DNA of 60,159 nucleotides from Caldilineaceae bacterium SB0664_bin_27 (GTDB lineage: Bacteria; Chloroflexota; Anaerolineae; Caldilineales; Caldilineaceae): positions 1 to 60,159 of the forward strand of contig VXRG01000167.1 of the NCBI GenBank assembly GCA_009838625.1. Reading direction: 5' to 3'. Position 1 is the stretch's first letter. Each line of letters starts with the position of its first letter. The position numbers and the translations under genes are program-made. This document shows positions 34,690-43,662 of this stretch, piece by piece. The notes under the pieces are model-generated. The model had not been told where the DNA came from, did not search any database, and saw only the letters and a list, made by a program, of their open reading frames with translations.

Positions 34690-35829
34690 CTACCAGTTGG
34701 TGAAGGAGCCGTCGAGGCGGCGAACCTGCGGGGTCTCGCGCCATTTTGACGGCTGTCGGGCGGCGGCCTCTCGGTCGAACTCGATGCCTAGCCCTGGCAG
34801 TTCGGTCGGCGTCAGATAGCCATCATCCCAGTGGTGCTGTACGGGGACAATGTCTGGCAGGATTTCGGCCGGCTTGCGGGGCTGTTCCTGCACGCCAAAG
34901 TTGGGCGTGGCCATGTTCATCTGCAAGCAGGCAGCGGACGAGACCGGCCCGAGTGGATTGTGTACGACCAGTTTGATGTAGTGGGTCTCGCACCAGCCGG
35001 CGATCTTGCGGGTCTCGGTGAAGCCGCCGGCGATACACATGTCGACGCGGGCGTAATCGATCCACTCCTCCTCGATCAGCTGGCGGAACTCCCACTTCGA
35101 GGAGAACTGTTCGCCGGCAGCGATGGGCACATGCGTACGCGGCCGCAAGGTCTTGAATGAATCGGGGTTCTCGCAGCGGAGCGGGTCCTCTATGAAGAAG
35201 GGCGCATACTGCTCGACTTCACGGCATAGCCAGACCACATCGGGAAGATCGAGACGAGTGTGAACATCGAAACAGATGTCAATCTCATCGCCGACGGCGT
35301 CACGGACAGCCTCGAACTGACGCAGGGCGGCGCGCACGGCTTGGCGGGGCTCGAGGATGTCGCCGTCCTGTGGGAGACCCCAGCGGACGAACTTCCAGCC
35401 CTGTTCCTTGGTTTCCAGGCAGCTTTCGACCAGCGGTTCCACTTCCAGGGCGTGGACGTGATTGTGGGGGTAGCAGACTACCTTGTCGCGCACGCGGCCG
35501 CCAAGCAGTTCGTAAACGGGCACGCCGAGCGCCTTGCCTTTTATGTCCCACAGAGCGATGTCGATGGCAGAGATGGCCGAGCTCAGAACACGCTGGGCTG
35601 GGAAGAAGCCGCCGCGGAACAGCCATTGCCAGATATGTTCAATGCGGAAGGGGTCCTGGCCCACGAGAATCTCTTTGAAGTGCTCAACAGCGCCGATCAC
35701 TGCCTTCTCGCGGCTGGTCAATCCGGACTCGCCCACGCCGAAGATTCCTTCGTCTGTGTCAACGACGACGAAGAGAAAGTTGCGGTGGCCGGCCCAAACT
35801 GGATAGGCGGTAACGTCGGTAATCTTCAT
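34690..35829 (-). CDS. Enolase-superfamily sugar acid dehydratase (DgoD/ManD-like)
   Basis: A 379-residue mandelate racemase/muconate lactonizing enzyme-family protein. Metal ligands are Asp in CFDVHTR, Glu in FIEDPL and Glu in AAGEQFS; the His in DVHTR and the His in VVHNPLGPVS match the two catalytic histidines of D-galactonate and mannonate-type dehydratases. It likely removes water from an aldonic acid to give a 2-keto-3-deoxy acid. AAGGAG lies 6 bases before the ATG. It precedes the zinc dehydrogenase on the minus strand. A second family member lies at 46149. Confidence 0.9.
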   Translation of the reverse strand: MKITDVTAYPVWAGHRNFLFVVVDTDEGIFGVGESGLTSREKAVIGAVEHFKEILVGQDPFRIEHIWQWLFRGGFFPAQRVLSSAISAIDIALWDIKGKALGVPVYELLGGRVRDKVVCYPHNHVHALEVEPLVESCLETKEQGWKFVRWGLPQDGDILEPRQAVRAALRQFEAVRDAVGDEIDICFDVHTRLDLPDVVWLCREVEQYAPFFIEDPLRCENPDSFKTLRPRTHVPIAAGEQFSSKWEFRQLIEEEWIDYARVDMCIAGGFTETRKIAGWCETHYIKLVVHNPLGPVSSAACLQMNMATPNFGVQEQPRKPAEILPDIVPVQHHWDDGYLTPTELPGLGIEFDREAAARQPSKWRETPQVRRLDGSFTNW

Positions 35830-36172
35830 CTAGTGCTCCTTGGAGATGGCTTTGAACTGTATTTTCGCCCTATGCCAGGAAAGGGCAGGGGACCGGGTCG
35901 GAGAGGAGAACTCCTCACGACAGCTGTTTCGCCAGGGCAGAGGACAGTTAAGGGCGATTTGACCAGGGACTGGTTAAGGCTGCCATTTCCAGCGAAGCCT
36001 ACACCTGTATGGCGATCTTCGCAAGCCGTTCGACCTTGCAAAGGCCGGTAAGTCGATTCGCGATGGTGGTTGTGCCTGTCCAGGTCTCAGCGGAGTGGAG
36101 TAATTGCAGATCGAGCCGGGATTCCGTATGATGGGGCAAGCTACGAAACAAGGCAAATTGTGGAGGAAAGCG
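35830..36172. other. Divergent intergenic region with one clear promoter
   Basis: This 343-base interval between the dehydratase-like gene (minus) and the second zinc dehydrogenase (plus) holds the promoter at 36104-36132. I see no gene; the longer plus-strand frame upstream of 36173 merely extends that dehydrogenase frame past its ribosome binding site. Confidence 0.6.
36104..36132 (+). promoter_or_regulatory. Sigma-70-like promoter for the zinc dehydrogenase at 36173
   Basis: TTGCAG (36104-36109) and TATGAT (36127-36132) are separated by exactly 17 bases. Transcription would begin near 36139, giving a leader of about 34 bases with the GGAGGAAAG site inside it. Confidence 0.6.
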
Positions 36173-37222
36173 ATGCAAGCCCTCGTTTGGACTGCGCCGG
36201 AGACGATGGAGATGCAGGAGCAGCCTGATCCAACGCCGGTCGCGAATGAAGTGGTGATTCGCGTGGCCTATGCAGGGATCTGCGGCTCGGAATTGAGCGG
36301 GTTTCTGGGGCACAACGCGCTGCGAACGCCGCCGTTGGTAATGGGGCATGAGTTTGCGGGCGAGATCGTGGAGGTGGGGCGCGACGTAACCGGATTCGAG
36401 GTAGGCGACGCGGTTACGGTCAATCCGCTTACATACTGCGGGCAGTGCCGCACCTGCCGAATGGGGTTGACACAGCTTTGCCCGGAAAGGGTGCTTGTCG
36501 GAGCCCACCGGCCGGGGGCATTCGCTGAATTCGTCAGCATTCCGGCCTTTGTCACGCACAAACTTCCTGAAGGGATGTCTTTGCGCAGCGGCGCTTTGAC
36601 GGAGCCGGTTGGGGTCGGTGTGCGCATCGGCAGGCTGGCGGGCGACGTTGCCGGGGAGTCGGCGCTGATTATTGGGGCTGGGCCGATCGGTTTGCTGGCC
36701 TTGCAGGCACTTCAGCTGGCCGGCGCGGACCGTATTTTCATTGCCGATCTCGATCCGGAGCGATTGGCGATGGGGGGCGAACTTGGCGGGATCACGATAT
36801 CGCCTCCTGGTAGCGGGCTCGGCGGGGGTGACCAGGGGGCCGACGTTGTGGAAACCGTTAAGGAGGCCACGGGCGGAGAGGGCGTGGCTGTCTCGGTAGA
36901 CGCCGTCGGGACGGGTGGGACCCGCACCCAATGCGTGGCTGCGACGCGAAATGCCGGAATTCTGATCCTCTCAGGACTGCACGAGGAGACCAGTCCAATG
37001 CCGGCTGCGGCGATCATTCGGCAGGAGCTGACGGTGCGGGGCAGTTTTGCCTACGGGGCGGCAGACTTTGATGACGGCCTGAGAGAGTTGCACGCGGGTC
37101 ACTACCGGCTGGACCCCTGGATTGTGGAGGCACCTCTCGCCGAGGGCGGTGACTGGTTCCAGCGGCTGATCAAAAGCCCAGGCAATGTTTCGAAGGTGCT
37201 GCTGGTTCCGGACCGACATTGA
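36173..37222 (+). CDS. Zinc-dependent alcohol/polyol dehydrogenase (MDR superfamily)
   Basis: A 349-residue medium-chain dehydrogenase. The catalytic Cys is in GICGSEL (near 38), GHEFAGE carries the His-Glu, and CGQCRTCRMGLTQLC is the structural zinc lobe. The coenzyme motif is GAGPIGLLA (about 170-178) and is followed by DLDPERLAM, the Asp implying NAD preference. The frame is open upstream to 36104, but GGAGGAAAG precedes ATG 36173 by 6 bases. It resembles sorbitol, threonine or butanediol dehydrogenases. About 20 bases after its stop begins the toxin-antitoxin pair. Confidence 0.9.
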   Translation: MQALVWTAPETMEMQEQPDPTPVANEVVIRVAYAGICGSELSGFLGHNALRTPPLVMGHEFAGEIVEVGRDVTGFEVGDAVTVNPLTYCGQCRTCRMGLTQLCPERVLVGAHRPGAFAEFVSIPAFVTHKLPEGMSLRSGALTEPVGVGVRIGRLAGDVAGESALIIGAGPIGLLALQALQLAGADRIFIADLDPERLAMGGELGGITISPPGSGLGGGDQGADVVETVKEATGGEGVAVSVDAVGTGGTRTQCVAATRNAGILILSGLHEETSPMPAAAIIRQELTVRGSFAYGAADFDDGLRELHAGHYRLDPWIVEAPLAEGGDWFQRLIKSPGNVSKVLLVPDRH

Positions 37223-37261
37223 ATTCGACGAGGAGTTGTCACGCTGGCAAAGCCCAAGGCC

Positions 37262-37573
37262 GTGGTATCCGATGATAGTGCTAAGATCACTGTAAATGAC
37301 CAGGGGGTCCCGGTAATTACAGGGGCCGATTTTAAGGTCCGCCAGATCGCCATGGACTATATGGAGATGGGCAATGATGTGGCTGGGATCCAACGACAGC
37401 ATCCATTTCTTTCCAAGGCTCAAATTCGGCTAGCGATTTCCTACTATCTAGACAACAAGAAGACCTTCGACGCAGAAATAGAAGATAGCGCACGAGAATA
37501 TGAAAAGCTACACCGTGAATCGGCCGCCTCACCTATCCGCCAGAAACTCCGTGAACGGCGAGCGAAGCGTTGA
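37262..37573 (+). CDS. DUF433-type antitoxin
   Basis: A 103-residue basic protein with a winged/helix-turn-helix-like core (VRQIAMDYMEMGNDVAGIQRQHPFLS, ending in QIRLAISYYLDN), which is the DUF433 pattern, and a charged C-terminal tail (REYEKLH to RQKLRERRAKR) that would bind and neutralise the toxin. The GTG at 37262 is used here, but AGGAG at 37231-37235 is 26 bases away; an in-frame CTG at 37244 sits 8 bases after it and would add MAKPKA, so a rare CTG start is possible. It overlaps the toxin gene by 4 bases. Confidence 0.8.
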   Translation: MVSDDSAKITVNDQGVPVITGADFKVRQIAMDYMEMGNDVAGIQRQHPFLSKAQIRLAISYYLDNKKTFDAEIEDSAREYEKLHRESAASPIRQKLRERRAKR

Positions 37574-37902
37574 GCCTGGCTCTATACATGGATCATCACG
37601 TAAAGGGGGCCGTAACCGGTGGCCTTCGCCTTCGAGGCATTGACGTTCTGACTGCGAGCGAAGACGGTGCGTCGCGACTTGACGACGAAAAGCTCTTGCA
37701 ACGGGCAACCGAACTGGGCCGAGTGCTCTTCAGTCAGGATGCGGATCTGCTCAGATTGGCTGCCAGTCTTCAGAGGCAGGGTATCGAGTTTACCGGCCTC
37801 CTCTATGTACATCAGTTGCGCTTGAACATCGGTCAGGTAGTAGAGGAACTCGAAGTAGCCGCCAAGGCGCTGGACCCTGAAGAGATTGCGAATCGAATTT
37901 AA
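37570..37902 (+). CDS. DUF5615-type PIN-like toxin
   Basis: A 110-residue PIN-like protein. The acidic residues expected at a metal-dependent RNase site are visible: Asp in LYMDHHV (near 8), Asp/Glu in GIDVLTASEDG, and two Asp in FSQDADLLRLA (near 55). The start is TTG at 37570, whose bases overlap the antitoxin stop (TTGA), an arrangement indicating coupled translation. This partner combination (DUF433 with DUF5615) is a known type II toxin-antitoxin layout in cyanobacteria and Chloroflexota. It presumably cleaves RNA when free of the antitoxin. Confidence 0.8.
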   Translation: MSLALYMDHHVKGAVTGGLRLRGIDVLTASEDGASRLDDEKLLQRATELGRVLFSQDADLLRLAASLQRQGIEFTGLLYVHQLRLNIGQVVEELEVAAKALDPEEIANRI

Positions 37903-37903
37903 T

Positions 37904-37940
37904 TCTTGCCGCTGTAGGTTACTAGCTGCCTCAGGCAAGA
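37904..37940 (+). terminator. Stem-loop after the toxin-antitoxin pair
   Basis: TCTTGCC (37904-37910) pairs with GGCAAGA (37934-37940) across a 23-base loop that can itself fold; GACTTTTCC follows. It starts one base after the toxin stop. It is a weak candidate for a terminator separating the pair from the GH2 gene. Confidence 0.3.
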
Positions 37941-38001
37941 GACTTTTCCTCAGTCCAAGCTGAATCAACTCCATTCTTCACTCTAACCCAGGAGATTTCC
38001 A

Positions 38002-39840
38002 ATGTCGATACCGCGCCCGGAGTACCCGCGTCCGCAGTTTGTACGGAAGGACTGGCTCTGCTTGAACGGCAGCTGGCAGTTTGAAATCGATCAAGGGGAC
38101 AGCGGGCTGGAAAGGGGGTTACTCGATCGCCCTCTTACCGGCCAGATAACTGTTCCTTTCTGCCCGGAATCGAAGCTTTCCGGGGTGGAGAACCACGACT
38201 TTCTGGAGGCGGTCTGGTACAGGCGGGAGGTGGAGGTTCCCCATGAATGGGGCGGGCGGCGTGTTCTGCTTCACTTTCAGGCGGTCGACTATGACGCGAC
38301 GGTGTGGATAAACGGGGAGGAGGTTGGCCGCCACCGGGGAGGATTCAGCCCATTTACGTGCGATCTGAGCGACGCGGCCCAGCCGGGAGAGAGGGTTGTC
38401 GTCGTGGTGCGGGCGCGTGACAACCATCGAGATCCCCAGCCGCGGGGAAAGCAGGCGCAGACGTACGGGCCCAGGGGTGCGATATATGTGCGCACGACCG
38501 GCATCTGGCAAAGTGTGTGGATGGAGCCTGTGCCGGACATTCATCTGGGGCGCCCGCGACTCACTCCGGATGTGGCAAACAGTGCAATTCGTCTTGAGCA
38601 GCCCCTCGTGTTACGGCGGGCAGCGGCGGAGCAGTTTCAGGCCGCGAAGCGGGAAGGGCTGCAGTTGCGGGCTCAGCTTCTGGACAGCGAAGGCGTAGTG
38701 GCCGAGGCGGAGTGCTCCGCGGAGTTGGACCTTTGCCCCCAGCTGGAGCTGAAGATTCCGGGGGAGAGGCGCCGTTTGTGGTCGATCGAGGACCCGCATC
38801 TGTATGATGTGATCCTTCAACTTGTGGATTGCGACGGCGAAGTGGTTGACGAGGCGCGCAGTTACGCTGGACTGCGCGGGGTAGCAATTGACGGTAAGGC
38901 GATTACGCTGAACGGCAAGCCTGTCTTCCAGCGGCTAGTGCTGGACCAGGGCTACTATCCCGACGGGATCATGACTGCGCCCAGCGACGTGGCCCTGCGG
39001 CGGGACATCGAGTTGAGCAAGGAGGCCGGATTCAACGGGGCGCGATTGCACCAGAAGGTCTTTGAGGAGCGATTTCTCTATCATGCGGACCGTCTCGGTT
39101 ATCTGATTTGGGGCGAGTTCGGGGATTGGGGATGCAGGAACTATGGTCCGGTGGAAGACCATCAACAGCCGACGCCTTCGTACATAACCGAGTGGCTGGA
39201 GGTATTGGAGCGGGACTATTCCCACCCTTCGATCGTCGGCTGGTGCCCGCTGAACGAGACCTGGCAGCCACTGCACGACCGGATTACCACGCTGGATGCG
39301 GTGACGCGGGGACTGTATCTGGCTACGAAAGCGATGGACCGGACGCGGCCGGTGCTGGACACGTCCGGCTACTCACATCGAGTGCCGGAGGCTGACGTGT
39401 ACGATAGCCACGATTATACGCAAGACCCTGAACCATTTGCCGAACATCATGCACACGTGGGCACTGGGAACCCGTACTACAATGGTCGGGATGGACAGAC
39501 ATGGTCGATTCACTACAGGGGGCAGCCGTTCTTTGTGAGCGAGTTCGGCGGCATTTGGTGGAACCCTGAGGCGGCCGAAGGGGAGGATTCTTGGGGCTAC
39601 GGGGAGCGGCCGAAGTCGATCGAGGAGTTCTACGAGCGCTTTACGCGTTTGTGCGCGATTCTTCCGGACGATCCCTCCCATTTTGGCTATTGCTACACGC
39701 AGTTGACCGATATTCTCCAGGAACAGAATGGGATCTATGGTTTTGATCGCTCTCAGAAATTCGACATGGCAAGAATTCGGGCTGCGCAGGAGAGACCGGC
39801 GGCAATTGAAACGGTTGACGACCAACCTGCCGGCCCGTAA
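38002..39840 (+). CDS. Glycoside hydrolase family 2 protein (beta-glycosidase)
   Basis: A 612-residue cytoplasmic glycosidase with the GH2 layout: N-terminal jelly-roll sugar-binding domain (residues 1-180, LNGSWQFEID, VWYRREVEVP, DATVWINGEEVGRHRGGF), an immunoglobulin-like domain, then a TIM barrel. The acid/base Glu is Glu419 in PLNETW and the nucleophile is Glu514 in VSEFGG. The family covers beta-galactosidase, glucuronidase and mannosidase activities, and the short length fits the smaller LacZ/Uid-like enzymes. No signal peptide is present. AGGAGA lies 8 bases before ATG. The terminator at 39851 ends its transcript. Confidence 0.93.
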   Translation: MSIPRPEYPRPQFVRKDWLCLNGSWQFEIDQGDSGLERGLLDRPLTGQITVPFCPESKLSGVENHDFLEAVWYRREVEVPHEWGGRRVLLHFQAVDYDATVWINGEEVGRHRGGFSPFTCDLSDAAQPGERVVVVVRARDNHRDPQPRGKQAQTYGPRGAIYVRTTGIWQSVWMEPVPDIHLGRPRLTPDVANSAIRLEQPLVLRRAAAEQFQAAKREGLQLRAQLLDSEGVVAEAECSAELDLCPQLELKIPGERRRLWSIEDPHLYDVILQLVDCDGEVVDEARSYAGLRGVAIDGKAITLNGKPVFQRLVLDQGYYPDGIMTAPSDVALRRDIELSKEAGFNGARLHQKVFEERFLYHADRLGYLIWGEFGDWGCRNYGPVEDHQQPTPSYITEWLEVLERDYSHPSIVGWCPLNETWQPLHDRITTLDAVTRGLYLATKAMDRTRPVLDTSGYSHRVPEADVYDSHDYTQDPEPFAEHHAHVGTGNPYYNGRDGQTWSIHYRGQPFFVSEFGGIWWNPEAAEGEDSWGYGERPKSIEEFYERFTRLCAILPDDPSHFGYCYTQLTDILQEQNGIYGFDRSQKFDMARIRAAQERPAAIETVDDQPAGP

Positions 39841-39847
39841 CAGTAGG

Positions 39848-39869
39848 AAGCTGGCTTTCAGCCAGTTTT
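39848..39869 (+). terminator. Rho-independent terminator after the GH2 gene
   Basis: CTGGCT (39851-39856), loop TTC, AGCCAG (39860-39865), then TTTT. The bases AAG before the stem can pair with the T-run. It begins 8 bases after the GH2 stop and separates it from the convergent LLM gene. Confidence 0.72.
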
Positions 39870-39956
39870 GACCTCCCTTACCCTCACGCTTTTTTCCGGG
39901 TTCGCAGTGCTCCTGCAGGTTTGGTGATCGAAAACAGGCAGGCCTGTGAGTCCGGG

Positions 39957-41216
39957 TCAACCTCGACCTGAAATCGCAGTGACGATATTGTCTCCTTCGG
40001 TGGGCCTTTCCGGCTGTTCCGCCTGCCCGGCCTTGGCGGCCAGGACAGGGTAGGCGTCCAGCGGGGGCAGGCCGGCCACCGGGGGCAGGTCGGGGACGCG
40101 TTGCATCGCCCTTTCGATGGCGGGCTCCAGTTTCTCCAGCTTTCGCTTTTGGCGCCCTCCGTGCCGGTCTTTGAAGGCTGGCATAACCTGTTCGGCGAAG
40201 AGTTCGAGCGATTCGCAGATGTGATCGTGGCGGTTGTTGCCGGCCTGTTGGACGAACACGACCTGGTCCACGCCGGCTTTCTCCAAAGCCTCCAGGTTTC
40301 GGGTCACCTGGGCGGGGTTGCCTATCCCGGCTGAGGGTTCGTATTTCTCCGGCATGTTGCGCTGAAAGTCTTGCCAGATGTCGAATTCACCTGGGATGTG
40401 GCTGCCGGTGATGTAGAAGTGGCTGAGTGCGTAACCGAAAAACTGGAAGTTGCGCGCGCCGCGGCGCTCGGCCTCGGCGCTGTCTTCGTGGAGCATGAAG
40501 CCGGCCACTATGGCGAGGTTGGGGTTGACGGTGCGGCCGATGGGGTTGCACTCACGCTCGAAAGTCTCGTAGTACTCCTCCACCCAATGGGAGGCGCTGT
40601 CCGGATCGATGAAGGCGAAGGTCAGGGCGCCCATGCCGAAGCGGGCGGCGATCTTTATCGTCTCGCGGTTGGAGCAGGCGAGCCAGAGTGGCGGGTGCGG
40701 CTTCTGCAACGGCTTGGGCACGACGTTACGCGGGGGCATGGAGAAGCTCTGGCCCTGGAAGCCGGCGTAGGGCTCCATAACCATCATCTTGGCGGCCTCG
40801 CGGACTGACTCATCCCACATCAGATGCTTCTGCTCGGGGTCAATGTTGAACCCTTCGAGTTCGCTGCGGCTGCTGGAGGAGCCGGTCCCCCATTCGACGC
40901 GGCCGTCGCTGATGAGATCGAGGGTGGCGATTCGTTCGGCCACGCGGGCTGGGTGGTTGAAACTGGTCGGCATGAGGACGATGCCGTGGCCGAGGCGGAT
41001 CTGCCGGGTGCGCTGGCTGCATGCGGCCAGAAAGACTTCGGGCGCGGAGGAATGGGAGTATTCTTCCAGGAAGTGATGCTCCACCTCCCAGGCGTAGTCG
41101 ATGCCTAATCGATCGGCCAGCTCAACTTGATCGAGTGCCTCTTTGAGAAGACGGTGTTCACTATCCTCGGCCCAAGGACGAGGAAGTTGGTGTTCGTAGA
41201 ATATTCCGAATTGCAA
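39957..41216 (-). CDS. LLM-class flavin-dependent oxidoreductase
   Basis: A 419-residue bacterial luciferase-like monooxygenase that would use reduced FMN or F420. The TIM-barrel features include WEVEHHFLEEYSHSSAPEVFLAACSQRT at the flavin face, RLGHGIVLMP, NHPARVAERIATLDLISDGRVEWGTGS, and SYSRNETI-like ACSNRETIKIAA. The last 60 residues, rich in Pro and charged residues, extend beyond the usual fold. It starts at TTG (41214-41216) with AAAGGA 8 bases upstream. Substrate unknown; neighbours are the lactonase and the GH2 gene. Confidence 0.9.
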   Translation of the reverse strand: MQFGIFYEHQLPRPWAEDSEHRLLKEALDQVELADRLGIDYAWEVEHHFLEEYSHSSAPEVFLAACSQRTRQIRLGHGIVLMPTSFNHPARVAERIATLDLISDGRVEWGTGSSSSRSELEGFNIDPEQKHLMWDESVREAAKMMVMEPYAGFQGQSFSMPPRNVVPKPLQKPHPPLWLACSNRETIKIAARFGMGALTFAFIDPDSASHWVEEYYETFERECNPIGRTVNPNLAIVAGFMLHEDSAEAERRGARNFQFFGYALSHFYITGSHIPGEFDIWQDFQRNMPEKYEPSAGIGNPAQVTRNLEALEKAGVDQVVFVQQAGNNRHDHICESLELFAEQVMPAFKDRHGGRQKRKLEKLEPAIERAMQRVPDLPPVAGLPPLDAYPVLAAKAGQAEQPERPTEGDNIVTAISGRG

Positions 41217-41331
41217 GGGTTGTTCCTTTGAAAAAGACCAGGAGTCGTTGACGGCTGTCTAGTCTGGGACTGGCAGGTTCATCATTTGCGCATACTGCGA
41301 AGGACACCAGGGTTAACGAGGCCATTGAGGG

Positions 41332-41375
41332 ACGCAGCCACCAGGGCACCCACAAAGGGCGCCCCTACACTGCGT
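41332..41375. repeat. REP-like intergenic element, copy 2
   Basis: The outer arms ACGCAG/CTGCGT (41332-41337 and 41370-41375) enclose GGGCACCC (41344-41351), a 5-base loop and GGGCGCCC (41357-41364). The core repeats the sequence found at 9759-9790 with a few changes. It lies between the LLM gene and the lactonase gene. Read on the minus strand the mismatch becomes a G-T wobble. Confidence 0.6.
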
Positions 41376-41404
41376 TGGTGAGTAGCAGGTAATTTCAATG
41401 AACC

Positions 41405-42463
41405 CTAAGGCCCGAAGAGAAGGCAGACCGCCATGGGTGCCCAGACCATGTCGCCCACCGGGGTAAGCTGGCCGTTACCGGCATCGCGGCTGAAAACGCA
41501 GATGTCGTCCGAATCCTGGTTGGCGGCGAGCACCCAGGCGCCGGTTGGGTCAATGGTGAAGTTGCGGGGCGTGTGACCCCGGGTCGAGGCATGGCCTGCG
41601 GCGGTGAGGCGGCCGCTGTCCTGGTCAACCGAAAAAATCGCAAGCGTGTCATGGTGCCGGTTCGAGCCGTAAACGAAGCGGCCGTCGGCTGATACGTGAA
41701 TGTCGGCGGTGCTGAGCCCGGTCTTGTCGTCGACGTCGTCGGGAAGGGTTGAAATCGTCTGGATGGGGTCGAGTGCGCCGGTTCCGGCATCGAAGGCGCA
41801 GACAGTTACCGTGAGGTCCAGCTCGTTGATGATGTAGGCATTGCGCCCGTTGGGGTGGAAGTCGAAGTGGCGCGGGCCGGCGCCGCCTTGCACGCCGACG
41901 TGGTCGGGGTCGTTGGCCACCAGGCGTCCGTTGACGAGACGATAGATCATCACCTTGTCGCATCCCAGGTCGGCTACGTAGACGCGCGATCCGTCGGGGC
42001 TCATGGTGGTGGAGTGGGCGTGGGCCGCTTCCTGCCGTTCCTGATTGGGGCCGCTGCCGTGATGCTGGATATTCTGCACGGGATCGCCGATGCTGCCGTC
42101 GGCTTTCAGGGGGTAAACGGCGACATTGCCACTGTAATAGTTGGCCACCACGAGCGTGCGGCCGCTAGGTTCGACGACCAGGTGGCAGGGCGCGGTGCCG
42201 TGGGTCGGCTGCCGGTTGATAAAGGTCAGACCTCCGGATGCAGGGTCAATAGCATAGCTGTTAACGTGCCCCGCCTCATTGTCTTCGCCCACGGCGTAGA
42301 GAATGTGGCCCTGGGGATGTAAAGTCATAAAGGACGGATGCTCTTGTTCAGCAGCGAGAGCTTCATGCCGAAGAGCGCCGGTCTGTGTATCGAAGCGGTA
42401 GATGTAGATGCCTTCACTGTCTCTGTGCGTGTAGGAACCTACATAGAGGATACGTTCCGTCAT
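41405..42463 (-). CDS. Lactonase family protein (6-phosphogluconolactonase-like beta-propeller)
   Basis: A 352-residue seven-bladed propeller protein of the Pgl/YkgB-type lactonase family (COG2706). Repeated blade motifs are visible, such as SPDGSRVYVADLGCDKVMIY, HPNGRNAYIINELDLTVTV and SADGRFVYGSNRHHDTLAIF. Members hydrolyse sugar lactones such as 6-phosphogluconolactone. AGGAGA lies 7 bases before ATG. It could open the lactone made by a sugar dehydrogenase before dehydratases such as 34690 or 46149 act, but it is not in their operons. Confidence 0.88.
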   Translation of the reverse strand: MTERILYVGSYTHRDSEGIYIYRFDTQTGALRHEALAAEQEHPSFMTLHPQGHILYAVGEDNEAGHVNSYAIDPASGGLTFINRQPTHGTAPCHLVVEPSGRTLVVANYYSGNVAVYPLKADGSIGDPVQNIQHHGSGPNQERQEAAHAHSTTMSPDGSRVYVADLGCDKVMIYRLVNGRLVANDPDHVGVQGGAGPRHFDFHPNGRNAYIINELDLTVTVCAFDAGTGALDPIQTISTLPDDVDDKTGLSTADIHVSADGRFVYGSNRHHDTLAIFSVDQDSGRLTAAGHASTRGHTPRNFTIDPTGAWVLAANQDSDDICVFSRDAGNGQLTPVGDMVWAPMAVCLLFGP

Positions 42464-42592
42464 AGTGTGTCTCCTGGTGCGTTCGAGTCTTTGACGTTGA
42501 GGGTAGAGCTATCCTGAAGCCCGTCCTTGCACATGGTGTGTGCGGCGCAAGCAAATCGCGGCGGATGGCTTGCGCCGGCTTGACTGCCGCGA

Positions 42593-43630
42593 TCAGACGG
42601 GTGCGGGCGTAGGCACGGGTAATTCGGGCACGTGCTGGTAGGCCGGGTCAGCTTTCTGCTTGCGCATGATAGCGATAATCTCAATCCATGCGGGCAGCAG
42701 ACCGTGTTTGCACTCCGGCATTTCAGATTTTATGGCCCTGTGAAGTTTGGGCAAATTGTAGCAGGGCACACCGGCGTACATGTGATGCTCGGTGTGATAG
42801 TTCATGTGCCAATACAGAAAACTGGTGAAGGGATTGAGGTAAACGGTGCGGCAGCAGAGGCGAAAATCGGGCACGTTGTCCTGGAGGCCGGCGTGCTGCA
42901 GGTTGTTGCACAGATAGCGCAGCCAGCCGCCGTAGAAGGGGGCGAATGTGGTCAGGACAGGCAGGAGCCACCATCCGGTTACGAAGGCCAGTGCCAGAAT
43001 CAGCCCGTGTCCTACCAGTAACACACGCGCCCAGGCAAAGAGGCGGCGCCTTTCCTGGACCGCTTCCGGCGGGAAAATGGAGTGTTCCCATTCGCCTTCC
43101 AGGCGGCCGAGGCTGAGGCGAACGGTCGACTTAAGTGTGTCATAGAGATTCCAGGGGCTCACCACCGCGTTCTTGAGGAACCCGACCAGAGTCAGTTCCA
43201 TAGGAAGTTCCACCTCAAGGTCGTCGGGTGGATGCAGCGTGTATTTGTGGTGCTCGACATGGCTGGTGGAGAACAACAGATGGTTGCGCCAGACGAGGAA
43301 GCTCAGAACGTACAGACAGATGATGTTCAGTGACTTCGTCTTGAAAACGGTGTAGTGACAGAGTTCATGGGTGCCGTTGTACAGAAAGACGTAGAAAGTT
43401 CCATGGAGCAGGAGGATGAGCAGGAGCAGCGGCAGGGGCAGATTGCCGGCTGCATACCAGGCGGCGAGACCTGTAACAATTATCAGTCCCAAGTGCCCGG
43501 CGACCTGTAGCGCACCCAGCCAGTCATCGCGTTGATTGAGTGCGTTGAGTTCAGCGCGCTCAACGGGAACACGGTACCAGTTGATCTTGACGGGTTTCCG
43601 ATCCTTCCCTTTCGTCTCGGCGGCAGACAT
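42593..43630 (-). CDS. Membrane fatty acid desaturase-family protein
   Basis: A 345-residue integral membrane di-iron enzyme with the three His boxes of the desaturase superfamily: HELCH (88-92), HVEHH (124-128) and HTEHH (279-283), plus QHAG near 246. About four membrane segments lie between them. It may introduce a double bond into lipids or act on another hydrophobic substrate such as a carotenoid or alkane. AGGAGG lies 4-5 bases before ATG. A cupin gene precedes it on the same strand with only 32 bases between. Confidence 0.9.
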   Translation of the reverse strand: MSAAETKGKDRKPVKINWYRVPVERAELNALNQRDDWLGALQVAGHLGLIIVTGLAAWYAAGNLPLPLLLLILLLHGTFYVFLYNGTHELCHYTVFKTKSLNIICLYVLSFLVWRNHLLFSTSHVEHHKYTLHPPDDLEVELPMELTLVGFLKNAVVSPWNLYDTLKSTVRLSLGRLEGEWEHSIFPPEAVQERRRLFAWARVLLVGHGLILALAFVTGWWLLPVLTTFAPFYGGWLRYLCNNLQHAGLQDNVPDFRLCCRTVYLNPFTSFLYWHMNYHTEHHMYAGVPCYNLPKLHRAIKSEMPECKHGLLPAWIEIIAIMRKQKADPAYQHVPELPVPTPAPV

Positions 43631-43662
43631 TTTGTACCTCCTTCAACGGCTGAGGACTGTGT

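Noticed and set aside
39373..39960. 195-codon minus-strand frame at the 3' end of the GH2 gene
   Set aside because: It is antisense to the catalytic domain of GH2, and the terminator at 39848 lies within it.
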